A DNA stretch of 13,920 nucleotides from Saprospiraceae bacterium (GTDB taxonomy: Bacteria > Bacteroidota > Bacteroidia > Chitinophagales > Saprospiraceae): contig JAGOIB010000047.1 in the NCBI GenBank assembly GCA_017995875.1, forward strand, positions 1-13,920. The letters are read 5' to 3'. How positions within the stretch are numbered: the stretch's first letter is position 1; every line of letters begins with the position of its first letter. This document shows positions 6,730 through 13,920 of the stretch, in pieces. The notes below the pieces were generated by a model, which saw nothing but the letters and a program-made list of their open reading frames with translations, did not search any database and was not told the origin of the DNA. Position numbers and translations under genes: made by a program.

Positions 6730-7167
6730 ATGGCACGTATCAATCCTCACATCAACTTCAACGGAAATGCCGAAGAAGCATTTACCTTTTACAAATCAGT
6801 CTTTGGCGGCGAGTTTGCAAAGATTATTCGTTTCAAAGACCTTGCAAGTCCTGAATTCAGGGTTGCAGAAAAGGAGGAAAATAAAATTATGCATATTGCT
6901 TTGCCTATCGGTAAAAGTAATATGTTGATGGCAAATGATGTTCCGGAAATTATGGGAAAAACAAACGAAAATGAGAACCGAAGTAAAATTGTCATCAGTG
7001 CAGAAAGTAAAGCAGAGGCTGACAAATTATTTAATGGGCTTTCCGTGGGAGGACAAATAGAAGGACCTATTGGGGATAGTCCCTGGGGTACATATTTTGG
7101 TTGTTTTAGAGACAAATACGGTATCGAATGGATAGTGGAATTTGAAAATAGTATAGTGGAACAATAG
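6730..7167 (+). CDS. VOC-superfamily protein, PhnB-like
   Basis: Vicinal-oxygen-chelate fold protein of the PhnB / 3-demethylubiquinone-methyltransferase-like group, 145 residues. The N-terminal motif INPHINFNGNAEEAFTFYKS (4-23) with FGGEF and the C-terminal FRDKYGIEWIVEFE (126-139) are characteristic. His7, His55 (IMHIAL) and the acidic residue near 137-139 are possible metal ligands of the glyoxalase-type site. In the PhnB branch a catalytic role is mostly unproven, and some members bind drugs or metabolites. It lies 66 bp behind the SRPBCC gene on the same strand with no terminator between, so it is probably in the ArsR operon. There is no clear Shine-Dalgarno; the leader is A-rich, as in the neighbouring genes. 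Whether it is an enzyme, a binding protein or a resistance factor remains open. Confidence 0.91.
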   Translation: MARINPHINFNGNAEEAFTFYKSVFGGEFAKIIRFKDLASPEFRVAEKEENKIMHIALPIGKSNMLMANDVPEIMGKTNENENRSKIVISAESKAEADKLFNGLSVGGQIEGPIGDSPWGTYFGCFRDKYGIEWIVEFENSIVEQ

Positions 7168-7240
7168 AAACGTTACTGACCAGCGCTGACATCGATTTGC
7201 CAGATAGTAGTGAATTTTACTTCAATGAATGGGAAAAACA

Positions 7241-7675
7241 ATGAATATACAAGGACAGATCAAGGCGTATATTGACAGTCAACCTGGGCCAAAACGCAGC
7301 GATATGGATGCATTGCACCGCCTCATCCTGGAACTAAAACCAGGAACTAAATTATGGTTCCTGGATGGCAAGAACAGTGAGCATAAAGTTGTTTCGAATC
7401 CGAACATTGGCTATGGCCTTCAGACCATAAAATATGCTGATGGATCATCGAGGGAGTTTTATCAAATTGGTTTGAGCGCAAACACAACAGGAATCTCAGT
7501 CTACATCCTTGGTATCGCAGATAAGACCTACCTGGCCAGAACGTATGGAAAAGATATTGGAAAGGCAAGCGTGACCGGATATTGCATCAAGTTCAAAACA
7601 CTGAAAGATATAAACGTTGATATACTCCTGGCGGCCATACGTTATGGGCTCGAAGCTCAGCAAACAGAGAAGTGA
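7241..7675 (+). CDS. DUF1801 domain protein (YdhG/YjbR/CyaY-like fold)
   Basis: Small cytoplasmic protein of the DUF1801 group, 144 residues, without known biochemical role. The pattern IQGQIKAYIDSQPGPKRSDM near the start, LHRLILEL, NIGYGLQTIKYADG and the closing KDINVDILLAAIRYG matches the family, which folds like frataxin and YjbR-type domains. The start is set at ATG 7241 because MNIQGQIKAYI is the common N-terminus and GGA lies 6 bases ahead as a modest RBS. An in-frame ATG at 7229 would add MGKT. It follows the VOC gene by 73 bp on the same strand. DUF1801, VOC and SRPBCC genes often sit together in Bacteroidota, so this is probably the last gene of the ArsR operon. It converges on the HmuY-like gene; no clear terminator was found in the 107 bp between them. 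Confidence 0.85.
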   Translation: MNIQGQIKAYIDSQPGPKRSDMDALHRLILELKPGTKLWFLDGKNSEHKVVSNPNIGYGLQTIKYADGSSREFYQIGLSANTTGISVYILGIADKTYLARTYGKDIGKASVTGYCIKFKTLKDINVDILLAAIRYGLEAQQTEK

Positions 7676-7782
7676 GTGGATGGAATAAACAAAATGATAT
7701 TCAACATCCATGCAACAGGAAGGAATATTGAATTGCCGCCTTACTCAAAACCGGTCAAAGGGTTTGCTAACAAATCCAGTGT

Positions 7783-9060
7783 TTATCGTGTGATATTCAT
7801 TGAGCCTGTAAAAGATTGATCTCCAACCAATATCCGGATAAAGTAAATACCGGAAAGCAAATCATCCCGTTGAATAGTAAAGACATTAATGCCTGTTCCG
7901 GCCTGGGTTGTGAATTGATCCACAAAACGTCCTGAAGCATCCAGTAGCTGGAGTTTCACATCAGATGTTAAATTATGACGCAGTGTGTACAAAACATTTA
8001 CTTCAGTACTGGCAGGATTAGGATACACTAAGAATTCGGAGAGTGGTGACAAAGGATCATTAACTGCAGAAATGACACCCAGATCAGTTTTTTCGAAAAC
8101 CGCGGTACCGGTGCTGCTCCCTTGAAATTCCATAAATCTTAGTTTCCATACACGGTCATCCAGGGTTTTTACAAAATAAACAAGATCTGAAGGAAGGATC
8201 CATTCGAAGGCATTGAGATCAAAGTATTTCCAGTCATGCCCGATGATGTCCAGATTGGAAGAAAGAGAATCGGCATAATCCTGGAATTGAACTGTTGCCG
8301 GATCCACGTTGCTAGCTTCTGCGACTTGCACACCTGCTCCGGATAATATTCCGGTAACGAGGTATTGCACGGAGTCTGCTCCCTGGGGAATCAAATCATA
8401 GTATCGGCAGAATAGTAAATCAAAACCATCGGATGGTTCCACATCGATAGTTTCACCGGATGCAAAACTGAAATAGGCCAGCACTTTTCCAGCATGATCG
8501 GCTTTGGAAATTGTTTTTGTTACTTCACCTGAACCATCAAGATTGGCATACCGGAAGGTGTATACACCATTGATCAGGGATTGAATCTGAAATTTGAGAT
8601 AGGAGCCGTCGCGAAGCTTTATCACAAATACATAAAGGCCATTGACTTCCTGCGTAGTCGGATTGTATATTCCCCATCCATAGTCATTCGGGTTTCCTGC
8701 ATCACGATATTCATTTATGGCACCATACGACCAGGATGATTCACGATTAAACAATGGGAAATCCTCGATGGAAGATAGTTCTGGCACAACACTGAAATCT
8801 TCAGAGATGGTGAAAAACGCCTGGATAGGAAGTGCTCCTGAAGTAGACCCAACACTTTCATTGATAAAGACTCCGGCATCCTGTGGGGCCACCGTAAAAG
8901 CTATATCCCATGCTGCATTGGCTACCTTGTGCTCAGTGCCTTCAGCAAGGTTGATGTAACTCTGCTGGTTGTATCCCTGTCCTGTGGAGATGCTTTGTGA
9001 TTCCTGGCCTTTCAGGACTAACGTCAGGAGACATATTGCGCTGATGAATAGAGGTTTCAT
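7783..9060 (-). CDS. Tandem HmuY-like surface protein with T9SS sorting domain
   Basis: Secreted protein of 425 residues. It has a Sec signal peptide (MKPLFISAICLLTLVLKG, cleavage near 18-20, with no lipobox cysteine), two HmuY-like units and a type IX sorting domain. Unit 1 has WDIAFT (51-56) and LYVFVIKLRDGSYLKFQIQS (142-161). Unit 2 repeats this with FDLLF (213-217) and LVYFVKTLDDRVWKLRFME (293-311). The C-terminal tail from about 343 (FLVYPNPAS, LLDASGRFV, LLSGIYFIRI, ending in GSMNITR) is a T9SS type A domain, directing export and surface attachment. HmuY of Porphyromonas is a haem-binding lipoprotein; most environmental relatives have no tested ligand, and no pair of haem-binding histidines can be defined here. 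It stands alone, divergent from the TPR cyclase with 155 bp between starts. No TonB receptor is adjacent. HmuY membership is by pattern; the T9SS tail is firm. Confidence 0.84.
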   Translation of the reverse strand: MKPLFISAICLLTLVLKGQESQSISTGQGYNQQSYINLAEGTEHKVANAAWDIAFTVAPQDAGVFINESVGSTSGALPIQAFFTISEDFSVVPELSSIEDFPLFNRESSWSYGAINEYRDAGNPNDYGWGIYNPTTQEVNGLYVFVIKLRDGSYLKFQIQSLINGVYTFRYANLDGSGEVTKTISKADHAGKVLAYFSFASGETIDVEPSDGFDLLFCRYYDLIPQGADSVQYLVTGILSGAGVQVAEASNVDPATVQFQDYADSLSSNLDIIGHDWKYFDLNAFEWILPSDLVYFVKTLDDRVWKLRFMEFQGSSTGTAVFEKTDLGVISAVNDPLSPLSEFLVYPNPASTEVNVLYTLRHNLTSDVKLQLLDASGRFVDQFTTQAGTGINVFTIQRDDLLSGIYFIRILVGDQSFTGSMNITR

Positions 9061-9215
9061 ATGCTGATTTTTGTTTGAAATAGGTAGTGTACAATTTATA
9101 CTACTAAATACCGTACTTGCCGGCGGTTTAGAAATGGAAATTAAACAAATCCTGGTAATTAGCCAATTGAATTTTTGGAATACTGACTTCGGGTCTTGTA
9201 CGTATCTTGCCCTCT

Positions 9216-11180
9216 ATGAAATTATCTCTTTCCCTTGTGATTTGTCTTCTTGCAATTCATTCAAGCATTTATTCACAAAATCAGCACCTCATCGATTCAT
9301 TGTTGAGAGATCTGCAGCGTTTGAATAATGAAAGGAAGGTTTCTGGTGCCCGGGATACCACATTACGCGATACGTTTATCATCAAAAATCTTGAGAAATT
9401 AGCGTCGCTCTATAATAGGGTCAATCCCGATAGTGGCCGGTATTATGCCAATTTACTCCTGGTCTGGTCCTCAAAACTTGATAACAAGAAGGCACTTTCA
9501 GCTGGGTTTAATATCCTCGGATCGGTCAGCAAGAAGCAAGGGAATTATTCAGAAGCCATAGATTATTATCAGCAGGCTATTGAACTCCGTAAAGCGTTAA
9601 ATGATAGCCTGCGATTGGGCGAAACGTATGCCAATCTGGGAGAGGTCTATCGGTTAAAAGCCAATTATCCGGAGGCACTGAAATTTTTTCTGCTTTCACT
9701 ACGCATCGATGAAGCCATTCATTATGAAACAGGCATTGCCTATGCATATAACTACATGGGCGCTACGTATCAGGAACTCGGTGATAATGCAAAGGCCCTT
9801 GAAAATTTTAAAGCCGCACTTGAGATCAGGTTAAGACTTGGGCAGGATGCCGGTATTGCCATCGGGTACAACAATATTGGTACTATCTATGATAAAGAAG
9901 GAAAATATGCAGAAGCTTTGGAAAATTTTAATGCCTCCCTTGCGATCAAGGAAAAAATAGGCGATAAATATGGCATGGCTAATACCTATATTAATATCGG
10001 TGAGGTATATAAAGCACAGGGAGATCACCAGGGGGCGATGAAGTATCTTAACCTGGCCCTCAAACTGCAAGAGGAATTGGAGGATCAGGAGGGCATAGCT
10101 GCGACATATATCTCTATGTCAGGGTCGCGGATAGCCACCCGGCAATATGAGGAAGCATCATTACTACTCACCAAAGCAGTATCCATATCAAAAGAAATCG
10201 GTTCGCTGTATAATCTCAGGCAAAGCTATTCGACATTAGTGTATCTGGACAGTATCACAGGCAATAGCAAGCAGGGCCTGCAACATTATAAACTTTATGT
10301 GGCTGCTCGTGATAGCATCTCCAATGAAGAGAATACCAGAAAGCTGGTAGAGACCCAGATGCAATATGATTTTGATAAAAAGGAATCGTTGGCTAAAGTG
10401 GAACAGGATAAGAAAGATTTTATCGCGCAGAAAATATTGCAAAAGCAAAAAATGGTTCGGAATGGATTCATGGCGGGTTTTGCGGTGGTCTTGCTCTTTG
10501 CCGGAATATTCCTGACCCAACGCAATAAAATAAAGCAAGGGAAAAAGCGAAGTGATGAATTGTTGCTCAACATTCTTCCTGCAGAAGTTGCCGAAGAACT
10601 TAAAGCCAAAGGATCTGCTGAAGCCAAGCATTTAGATCTGGTAACGGTTTTATTTACAGACATCATTGGGTTTACAGAAATATCTGCCAGAATGAGTGCA
10701 GGCGATCTGGTGAATGATATCAATGCTTGTTTTTCCGGCTTCGACAGGATTATACAGGATTATGGAATAGAAAAAATCAAAACGATTGGTGATTCTTATA
10801 TGGCGGCGGGTGGATTACCTACACCCAATACAACCCATGCCGTAGATGTAGTCAATGCAGCACTGGCTATGCAAAGATTTGTAATGGAACAGCAGGAAAT
10901 CAGAAGGGCAAAGGGCCAGACCTTTTTCGAAATACGATTAGGTGTTCATACGGGCCCTGTTGTGGCAGGTATTGTCGGGGTCAAGAAGTTTCAGTACGAT
11001 ATATGGGGAGATACCGTCAATACAGCCAGCAGGATTGAAAGCGCAGGTCAGTCCGGGATGGTCAATATCAGCCATACGACTTACGAATATGTCAAGGATA
11101 AATTTACATGTATACCCCGGGGACATATCCATATAAAAGGGAAAGGGGAAGTGGAGATGTATTTTGTGGAGGGGATGTGA
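9216..11180 (+). CDS. Membrane-anchored class III adenylate cyclase with periplasmic TPR domain
   Basis: Signalling enzyme of 654 residues predicted to make cAMP in the cytoplasm in response to an extracytoplasmic TPR region. Order: signal sequence (MKLSLSLVICLLAIHSSIYSQ, 1-21), about six TPR units (roughly 92-340; for example YANLGEVYRLKANYPEALKF and YNNIGTIYDKEGKYAEALEN), a charged coiled coil (372-410), one membrane helix (about 417-434), a linker with LLLNILPAEVAEELK, then the cyclase domain (about 472-654). Catalytic residues are complete: metal aspartates Asp482 (LFTDIIGFT) and Asp526 (KTIGDSY), adenine-specifying Lys522 and Asp595 (QYDIWGD), and the Asn602/Arg606 pair (VNTASR). The Lys/Asp pair points to ATP, not GTP. 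ATG 9216 is chosen over TTG 9207 because it begins a normal signal peptide. TPR-TM-cyclase proteins are common in Bacteroidota, but their input signals are unknown. The TPRs could bind a periplasmic protein. Confidence 0.95.
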   Translation: MKLSLSLVICLLAIHSSIYSQNQHLIDSLLRDLQRLNNERKVSGARDTTLRDTFIIKNLEKLASLYNRVNPDSGRYYANLLLVWSSKLDNKKALSAGFNILGSVSKKQGNYSEAIDYYQQAIELRKALNDSLRLGETYANLGEVYRLKANYPEALKFFLLSLRIDEAIHYETGIAYAYNYMGATYQELGDNAKALENFKAALEIRLRLGQDAGIAIGYNNIGTIYDKEGKYAEALENFNASLAIKEKIGDKYGMANTYINIGEVYKAQGDHQGAMKYLNLALKLQEELEDQEGIAATYISMSGSRIATRQYEEASLLLTKAVSISKEIGSLYNLRQSYSTLVYLDSITGNSKQGLQHYKLYVAARDSISNEENTRKLVETQMQYDFDKKESLAKVEQDKKDFIAQKILQKQKMVRNGFMAGFAVVLLFAGIFLTQRNKIKQGKKRSDELLLNILPAEVAEELKAKGSAEAKHLDLVTVLFTDIIGFTEISARMSAGDLVNDINACFSGFDRIIQDYGIEKIKTIGDSYMAAGGLPTPNTTHAVDVVNAALAMQRFVMEQQEIRRAKGQTFFEIRLGVHTGPVVAGIVGVKKFQYDIWGDTVNTASRIESAGQSGMVNISHTTYEYVKDKFTCIPRGHIHIKGKGEVEMYFVEGM

Positions 11181-11191
11181 ATTTTTGCCAA

Positions 11192-11207
11192 ATGAAATCC
11201 ATTTCAT
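11192..11207. repeat. Small inverted repeat after the TPR cyclase gene
   Basis: ATGAAAT, CC, ATTTCAT is a perfect 7-bp inverted repeat 12 bases after the cyclase stop. It is AT-rich and has no following T-run, so it is a poor rho-independent terminator. A second, wider repeat GTCCGGA (11216-11222) / TCCGGAC (11245-11251) lies behind it. Together they could slow or stop transcription before the CotH gene, but this is speculative. Confidence 0.25.
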
Positions 11208-11280
11208 AGCTTACAGTCCGGACCTGCTATCACCATGCGGAAGCTCCGGACAATTACACCCTTTATAACTCAAAATGATT

Positions 11281-13920
11281 ATGAAATTTTTAACTCATCC
11301 ATTTTTACGTTTAGCCATTTTTAGCTTCTTTTTATTCCTTACTTCAGGGCTTAAATCCCAGATTGTCATCAATGAATATTCTGCAGCTAACCTCACCAGG
11401 GATCCTGATGAATTCAACAAGCCCGAAGATTGGATTGAACTATACAATGCCGGTGTAAATCCGGTCAACCTAAATGGATGGCACTTGTCTGATGATGAAG
11501 ATGATCCGTCACTGTGGACAATACATGAAGATGTCGAGATTGCACCCGGTGGATATCAGTTGTTTTGGTGCAGTGGACGTAATGCCGGAATGCACACCAA
11601 TTTCAAACTCACCCAAACCAAGAGCACTGCAGAAATCATTGTCCTGGCAAATCCTGCCGGCACTGTCGTTGACAAACGAGAAATGAAAAAAAATCAGGTG
11701 GACCATTCACGCGGTCGCACGACGGATGGTGTCACCACCTGGAGTATTTTTACCGAACCTACACCCGGAGCATCCAACAATACATCCACTCCTTATGAAA
11801 GCTATGCCAATAAACCTGAGTTCAGTTTAGAAGCTGGATTTTATACCGGCACGCAAACAGTAGAAATCATCAATAGCGAACCAAATGCTGAAGTCCGGAT
11901 CACATTAGATGGTACTGTACCTGGCCCTTCTTCATTTTTGTATCAGACAGGCATACCGATTCCCGCTACCAAGGTCCTCAAGGCACGGGCTTTTTCCAAT
12001 GATCCTGAAGTGTTGCCGGGCTTTGTTGAGTATTGCACCTATTTTATTAATGAATCGCATACACTGCCGGTGGTTTCAGTAGCCGGAGATGATTTGTTGA
12101 ATTTAGCAAATGGTAATCAGGATCTGAGACCGGTAGGTTCGATCGAATATTTCGGGACTGACCAACTTCTCAAGACAAGATCGTATGGCGAACTCAATTC
12201 GCATGGCCAGGATTCCTGGGTCAATAATCAACGTTCACTCGACTGGGTCAGCCGGGATGAAATGGGTTACTCCCGTCACCTGAAGGAAAAAATATTCAGC
12301 CAAAGTGACAGAGAAGAATTTCAACGCGTCATCCTTCGTGCAGGCGGTGATGACAATTACCCTGATGGTTCACAAACACCTGGTGGAGGTGCTCACCTCC
12401 GTGATGCCTTTATTCAGAATCTTGCTGATCGCAATCATCTCAATCTCGATGTGCGACGTGGTGAGAAAGCGATTGTTTATATGAACGGCCGTTATTGGGG
12501 TGTATATGATCTTCGTGAACTTCCCGATGATTCTGATTACACAGAGTATTACTACGGGCAGAGTAAATATGATATTCAATATATACTCACCTGGGGAGAT
12601 ACATGGGCCGAATACGGAGGTGATCAGGCATTGGATGATTTTCAGGAGACACAGGATTTTATTTTTCAAAACGATATGACCGTGCAATCCAATTTTGATT
12701 CTGTGGCCGCGATGATCGATCTGCCCAGTATGGTTGATTATATCATCGTCAATTCTGCAACCGTGTGTTCAGATTGGCTCAACTGGAATACCGGATGGTG
12801 GCGTGGACTGAATCCGGATGGTGGGCATAAAAAATGGGGCTTTATCCTTTGGGACAACGATGCGACATTTGGTTATTATTATAACTATACAGGCATTCCT
12901 GATACGACAGCTTCCGCATCTCCTTGTGATGTTGAAACACTGATAGACGTTGATTCTTTCTATTATAAAGAATACCTGTGGATTGCGGAGGATACGGTGA
13001 TTGATCCTGACAACGGCACAGTGTATTTGCCGGGAGATACTATTTACTATTTTCCGGAAGGCTGGTATTACTTAACGGCGGACGTAAACAACCATATGGC
13101 CTCCCTATTGAAACTTAGAACCAACCCTGGTTTTGATGAATACTATATCACGCGGTATGCTGACCTGATGAATACCATGTTCAATTGCGATACCATGCTC
13201 AATTTTCTGGAGAGTCAATACAACCTGATCAAACCCGAAATGGCGAGACATATCGACAGGTTTGGCGGCACCATGGACGAATGGGAGCATAATTACCTGA
13301 AGCTAAAAAATTACATTTCCCAGCGTTGCGAAAAGCTTCCTGATGTGATAGCATCGTGTTACAATATAGATGGACCATATGAAGTGACGTTTGATGTGGA
13401 TCCGCCGGGTGAGGGTAGTTTGAATATCAATAGTCTGACAGTTCATGATTTTCCCTATACCGCTAAATACTATGGTGGAATTGATACCAAGGTGGAAGCC
13501 GTAGTCCGCGATAATGCAACCTATGCATTTGACCATTGGGAAACCACTGAAACAAGCCCTCCGGGTGAAGAGGAGGTGGCCCGGATAGAAATTCAAAACG
13601 CAGGGACAGTGATAGCTCATTTTGCAAGCCTCATTTCCGGCGTGAAGGATTTTGAATCCGAAGGGTATAGCTTTACAGCTCAGCCAACACTCACCAGTGG
13701 AAAAACGACGGCTATTTTTGAATTGCCCATCAATGATGGGGTAGAGGTGCAATTGTTTGACATGTTAGGCCATCCATACAACATGTTGCTTCAGGCATCA
13801 ACGATGCAGGCAGGTCAGTATCAGCTTGAACTCGATCTTGCAGCTTCAGGATTAAGTGCCGGCACCTATGTCTTGCGTTTTCAAACAGATAAGGGATTTG
13901 TAAAGACGGTGAGGGTGGTG
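11281..13920 (+). CDS. Secreted CotH-kinase family protein with LTD, chitobiase-like, InlB-like and T9SS domains (3' end cut)
   Basis: The frame is open for 880 codons to the last base; only a few residues and the stop seem to be missing. Order: signal peptide (1-26, MKFLTHPFLRLAIFSFFLFL), lamin-tail domain (27-166, IVINEYSAAN, PEDWIELYNAG), a chitobiase/hexosaminidase C-terminal-like domain (181-258, VRITLDGTVPGPSS), CotH domain (261-690), an InlB B-repeat-like domain (700-775, YEVTFDVDPPGEGSL) and a T9SS type A tail (793-880, LFDMLGHPYN, LSAGTYVLRF). CotH motifs are VILRAGGDDNY (350-360), LRDAFIQN (373-380), MNGRYWGVYDLRE (401-413), NWN (501-503) and WGFILWDND (519-527), with Asp525 and Asp527 as likely metal ligands. 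CotH of Bacillus is an atypical protein kinase; activity of surface-displayed members is unproven. ATG 11275 is an alternative start two codons earlier. It sits 100 bp behind the cyclase and may be read from that promoter. Confidence 0.93.
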   Translation, partial: MKFLTHPFLRLAIFSFFLFLTSGLKSQIVINEYSAANLTRDPDEFNKPEDWIELYNAGVNPVNLNGWHLSDDEDDPSLWTIHEDVEIAPGGYQLFWCSGRNAGMHTNFKLTQTKSTAEIIVLANPAGTVVDKREMKKNQVDHSRGRTTDGVTTWSIFTEPTPGASNNTSTPYESYANKPEFSLEAGFYTGTQTVEIINSEPNAEVRITLDGTVPGPSSFLYQTGIPIPATKVLKARAFSNDPEVLPGFVEYCTYFINESHTLPVVSVAGDDLLNLANGNQDLRPVGSIEYFGTDQLLKTRSYGELNSHGQDSWVNNQRSLDWVSRDEMGYSRHLKEKIFSQSDREEFQRVILRAGGDDNYPDGSQTPGGGAHLRDAFIQNLADRNHLNLDVRRGEKAIVYMNGRYWGVYDLRELPDDSDYTEYYYGQSKYDIQYILTWGDTWAEYGGDQALDDFQETQDFIFQNDMTVQSNFDSVAAMIDLPSMVDYIIVNSATVCSDWLNWNTGWWRGLNPDGGHKKWGFILWDNDATFGYYYNYTGIPDTTASASPCDVETLIDVDSFYYKEYLWIAEDTVIDPDNGTVYLPGDTIYYFPEGWYYLTADVNNHMASLLKLRTNPGFDEYYITRYADLMNTMFNCDTMLNFLESQYNLIKPEMARHIDRFGGTMDEWEHNYLKLKNYISQRCEKLPDVIASCYNIDGPYEVTFDVDPPGEGSLNINSLTVHDFPYTAKYYGGIDTKVEAVVRDNATYAFDHWETTETSPPGEEEVARIEIQNAGTVIAHFASLISGVKDFESEGYSFTAQPTLTSGKTTAIFELPINDGVEVQLFDMLGHPYNMLLQASTMQAGQYQLELDLAASGLSAGTYVLRFQTDKGFVKTVRVV

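Noticed and set aside
7676..7782. Bidirectional terminator between the DUF1801 and HmuY-like genes
   Set aside because: Only a loose TGGATG...CATCCA repeat with a 23-base loop and no T-run is seen; not enough to call a terminator.
12385..12400. Perfect GGAGGTG-CT-CACCTCC palindrome
   Set aside because: It is inside the CotH coding frame (Gly-Gly-Ala-His-Leu stretch) and most likely a chance result of codon choice, with no sign of an operator role.
13303..13752. Minus-strand 149-codon frame at the right end
   Set aside because: It is antisense to the InlB-like and T9SS part of the CotH protein, whose frame is continuous and has clear domains.
1..13920. Defence system, CRISPR, prophage or transposon
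   Set aside because: No direct-repeat arrays, integrase, transposase, nuclease, toxin-antitoxin or phage structural motifs appear in any reading frame of the supported genes.

Overview
The window looks like a chromosomal stretch from a member of the Bacteroidota, probably an environmental Saprospiria, Chitinophagia or Cytophagia lineage. The direct evidence is two secreted proteins ending in type IX secretion (T9SS) sorting domains, a HmuY-like surface protein, A-rich leaders instead of strong Shine-Dalgarno sites, and promoter-like boxes of the Bacteroidota -7 form TAnnTTTG. No rRNA, tRNA, CRISPR array, insertion sequence or phage gene was seen. The finer taxonomic placement is inference.

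Layout. The left edge (1-150) holds at most the start of a minus-strand gene that leaves the window. A Tat-exported PhoD-type phosphatase follows (151-2202), then a 25-codon signal-peptide-like remnant and a stand-alone GyrI/AraC-effector-type ligand-binding protein (2296-2772, probably TTG start). The stretch 2773-2979 shows nothing convincing. Next come a soluble zinc-ribbon class III nucleotide cyclase (2980-3828, minus) and, divergent from it, a Crp/Fnr-type regulator (4005-4583). That regulator converges, with a 3-bp gap, on a zinc-free NADPH:quinone-reductase-like dehydrogenase (4587-5540, minus).

From 5541 to 5854 there is a regulatory intergenic region. Its right end carries two GCAAC-N6-GTTGC inverted repeats, 26 bp apart centre to centre, laid over a Bacteroidota-type promoter. 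This drives an ArsR-family repressor (5855-6175) coupled by a 4-base overlap to an AHSA1/SRPBCC protein (6172-6663). A PhnB-like VOC protein and a DUF1801 protein follow on the same strand. The set looks like a small-molecule-response operon under ArsR autoregulation.

The right third is surface biology and signalling. A tandem HmuY-like protein with a T9SS tail (7783-9060, minus) is divergent from a membrane adenylate cyclase with a periplasmic TPR sensor region (9216-11180). Last is a large secreted CotH-kinase protein with lamin-tail, chitobiase-like, InlB-like and T9SS domains, open at the right edge (11281-13920).

Taken together, the window holds two class III cyclases of different subtype next to a Crp-like regulator that lacks the canonical cAMP-binding signature. 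No wholly new system is evident. The most distinctive items are the ArsR operator filling its own promoter spacer, the two cyclase designs, the tandem HmuY-T9SS protein and the multi-domain CotH protein.
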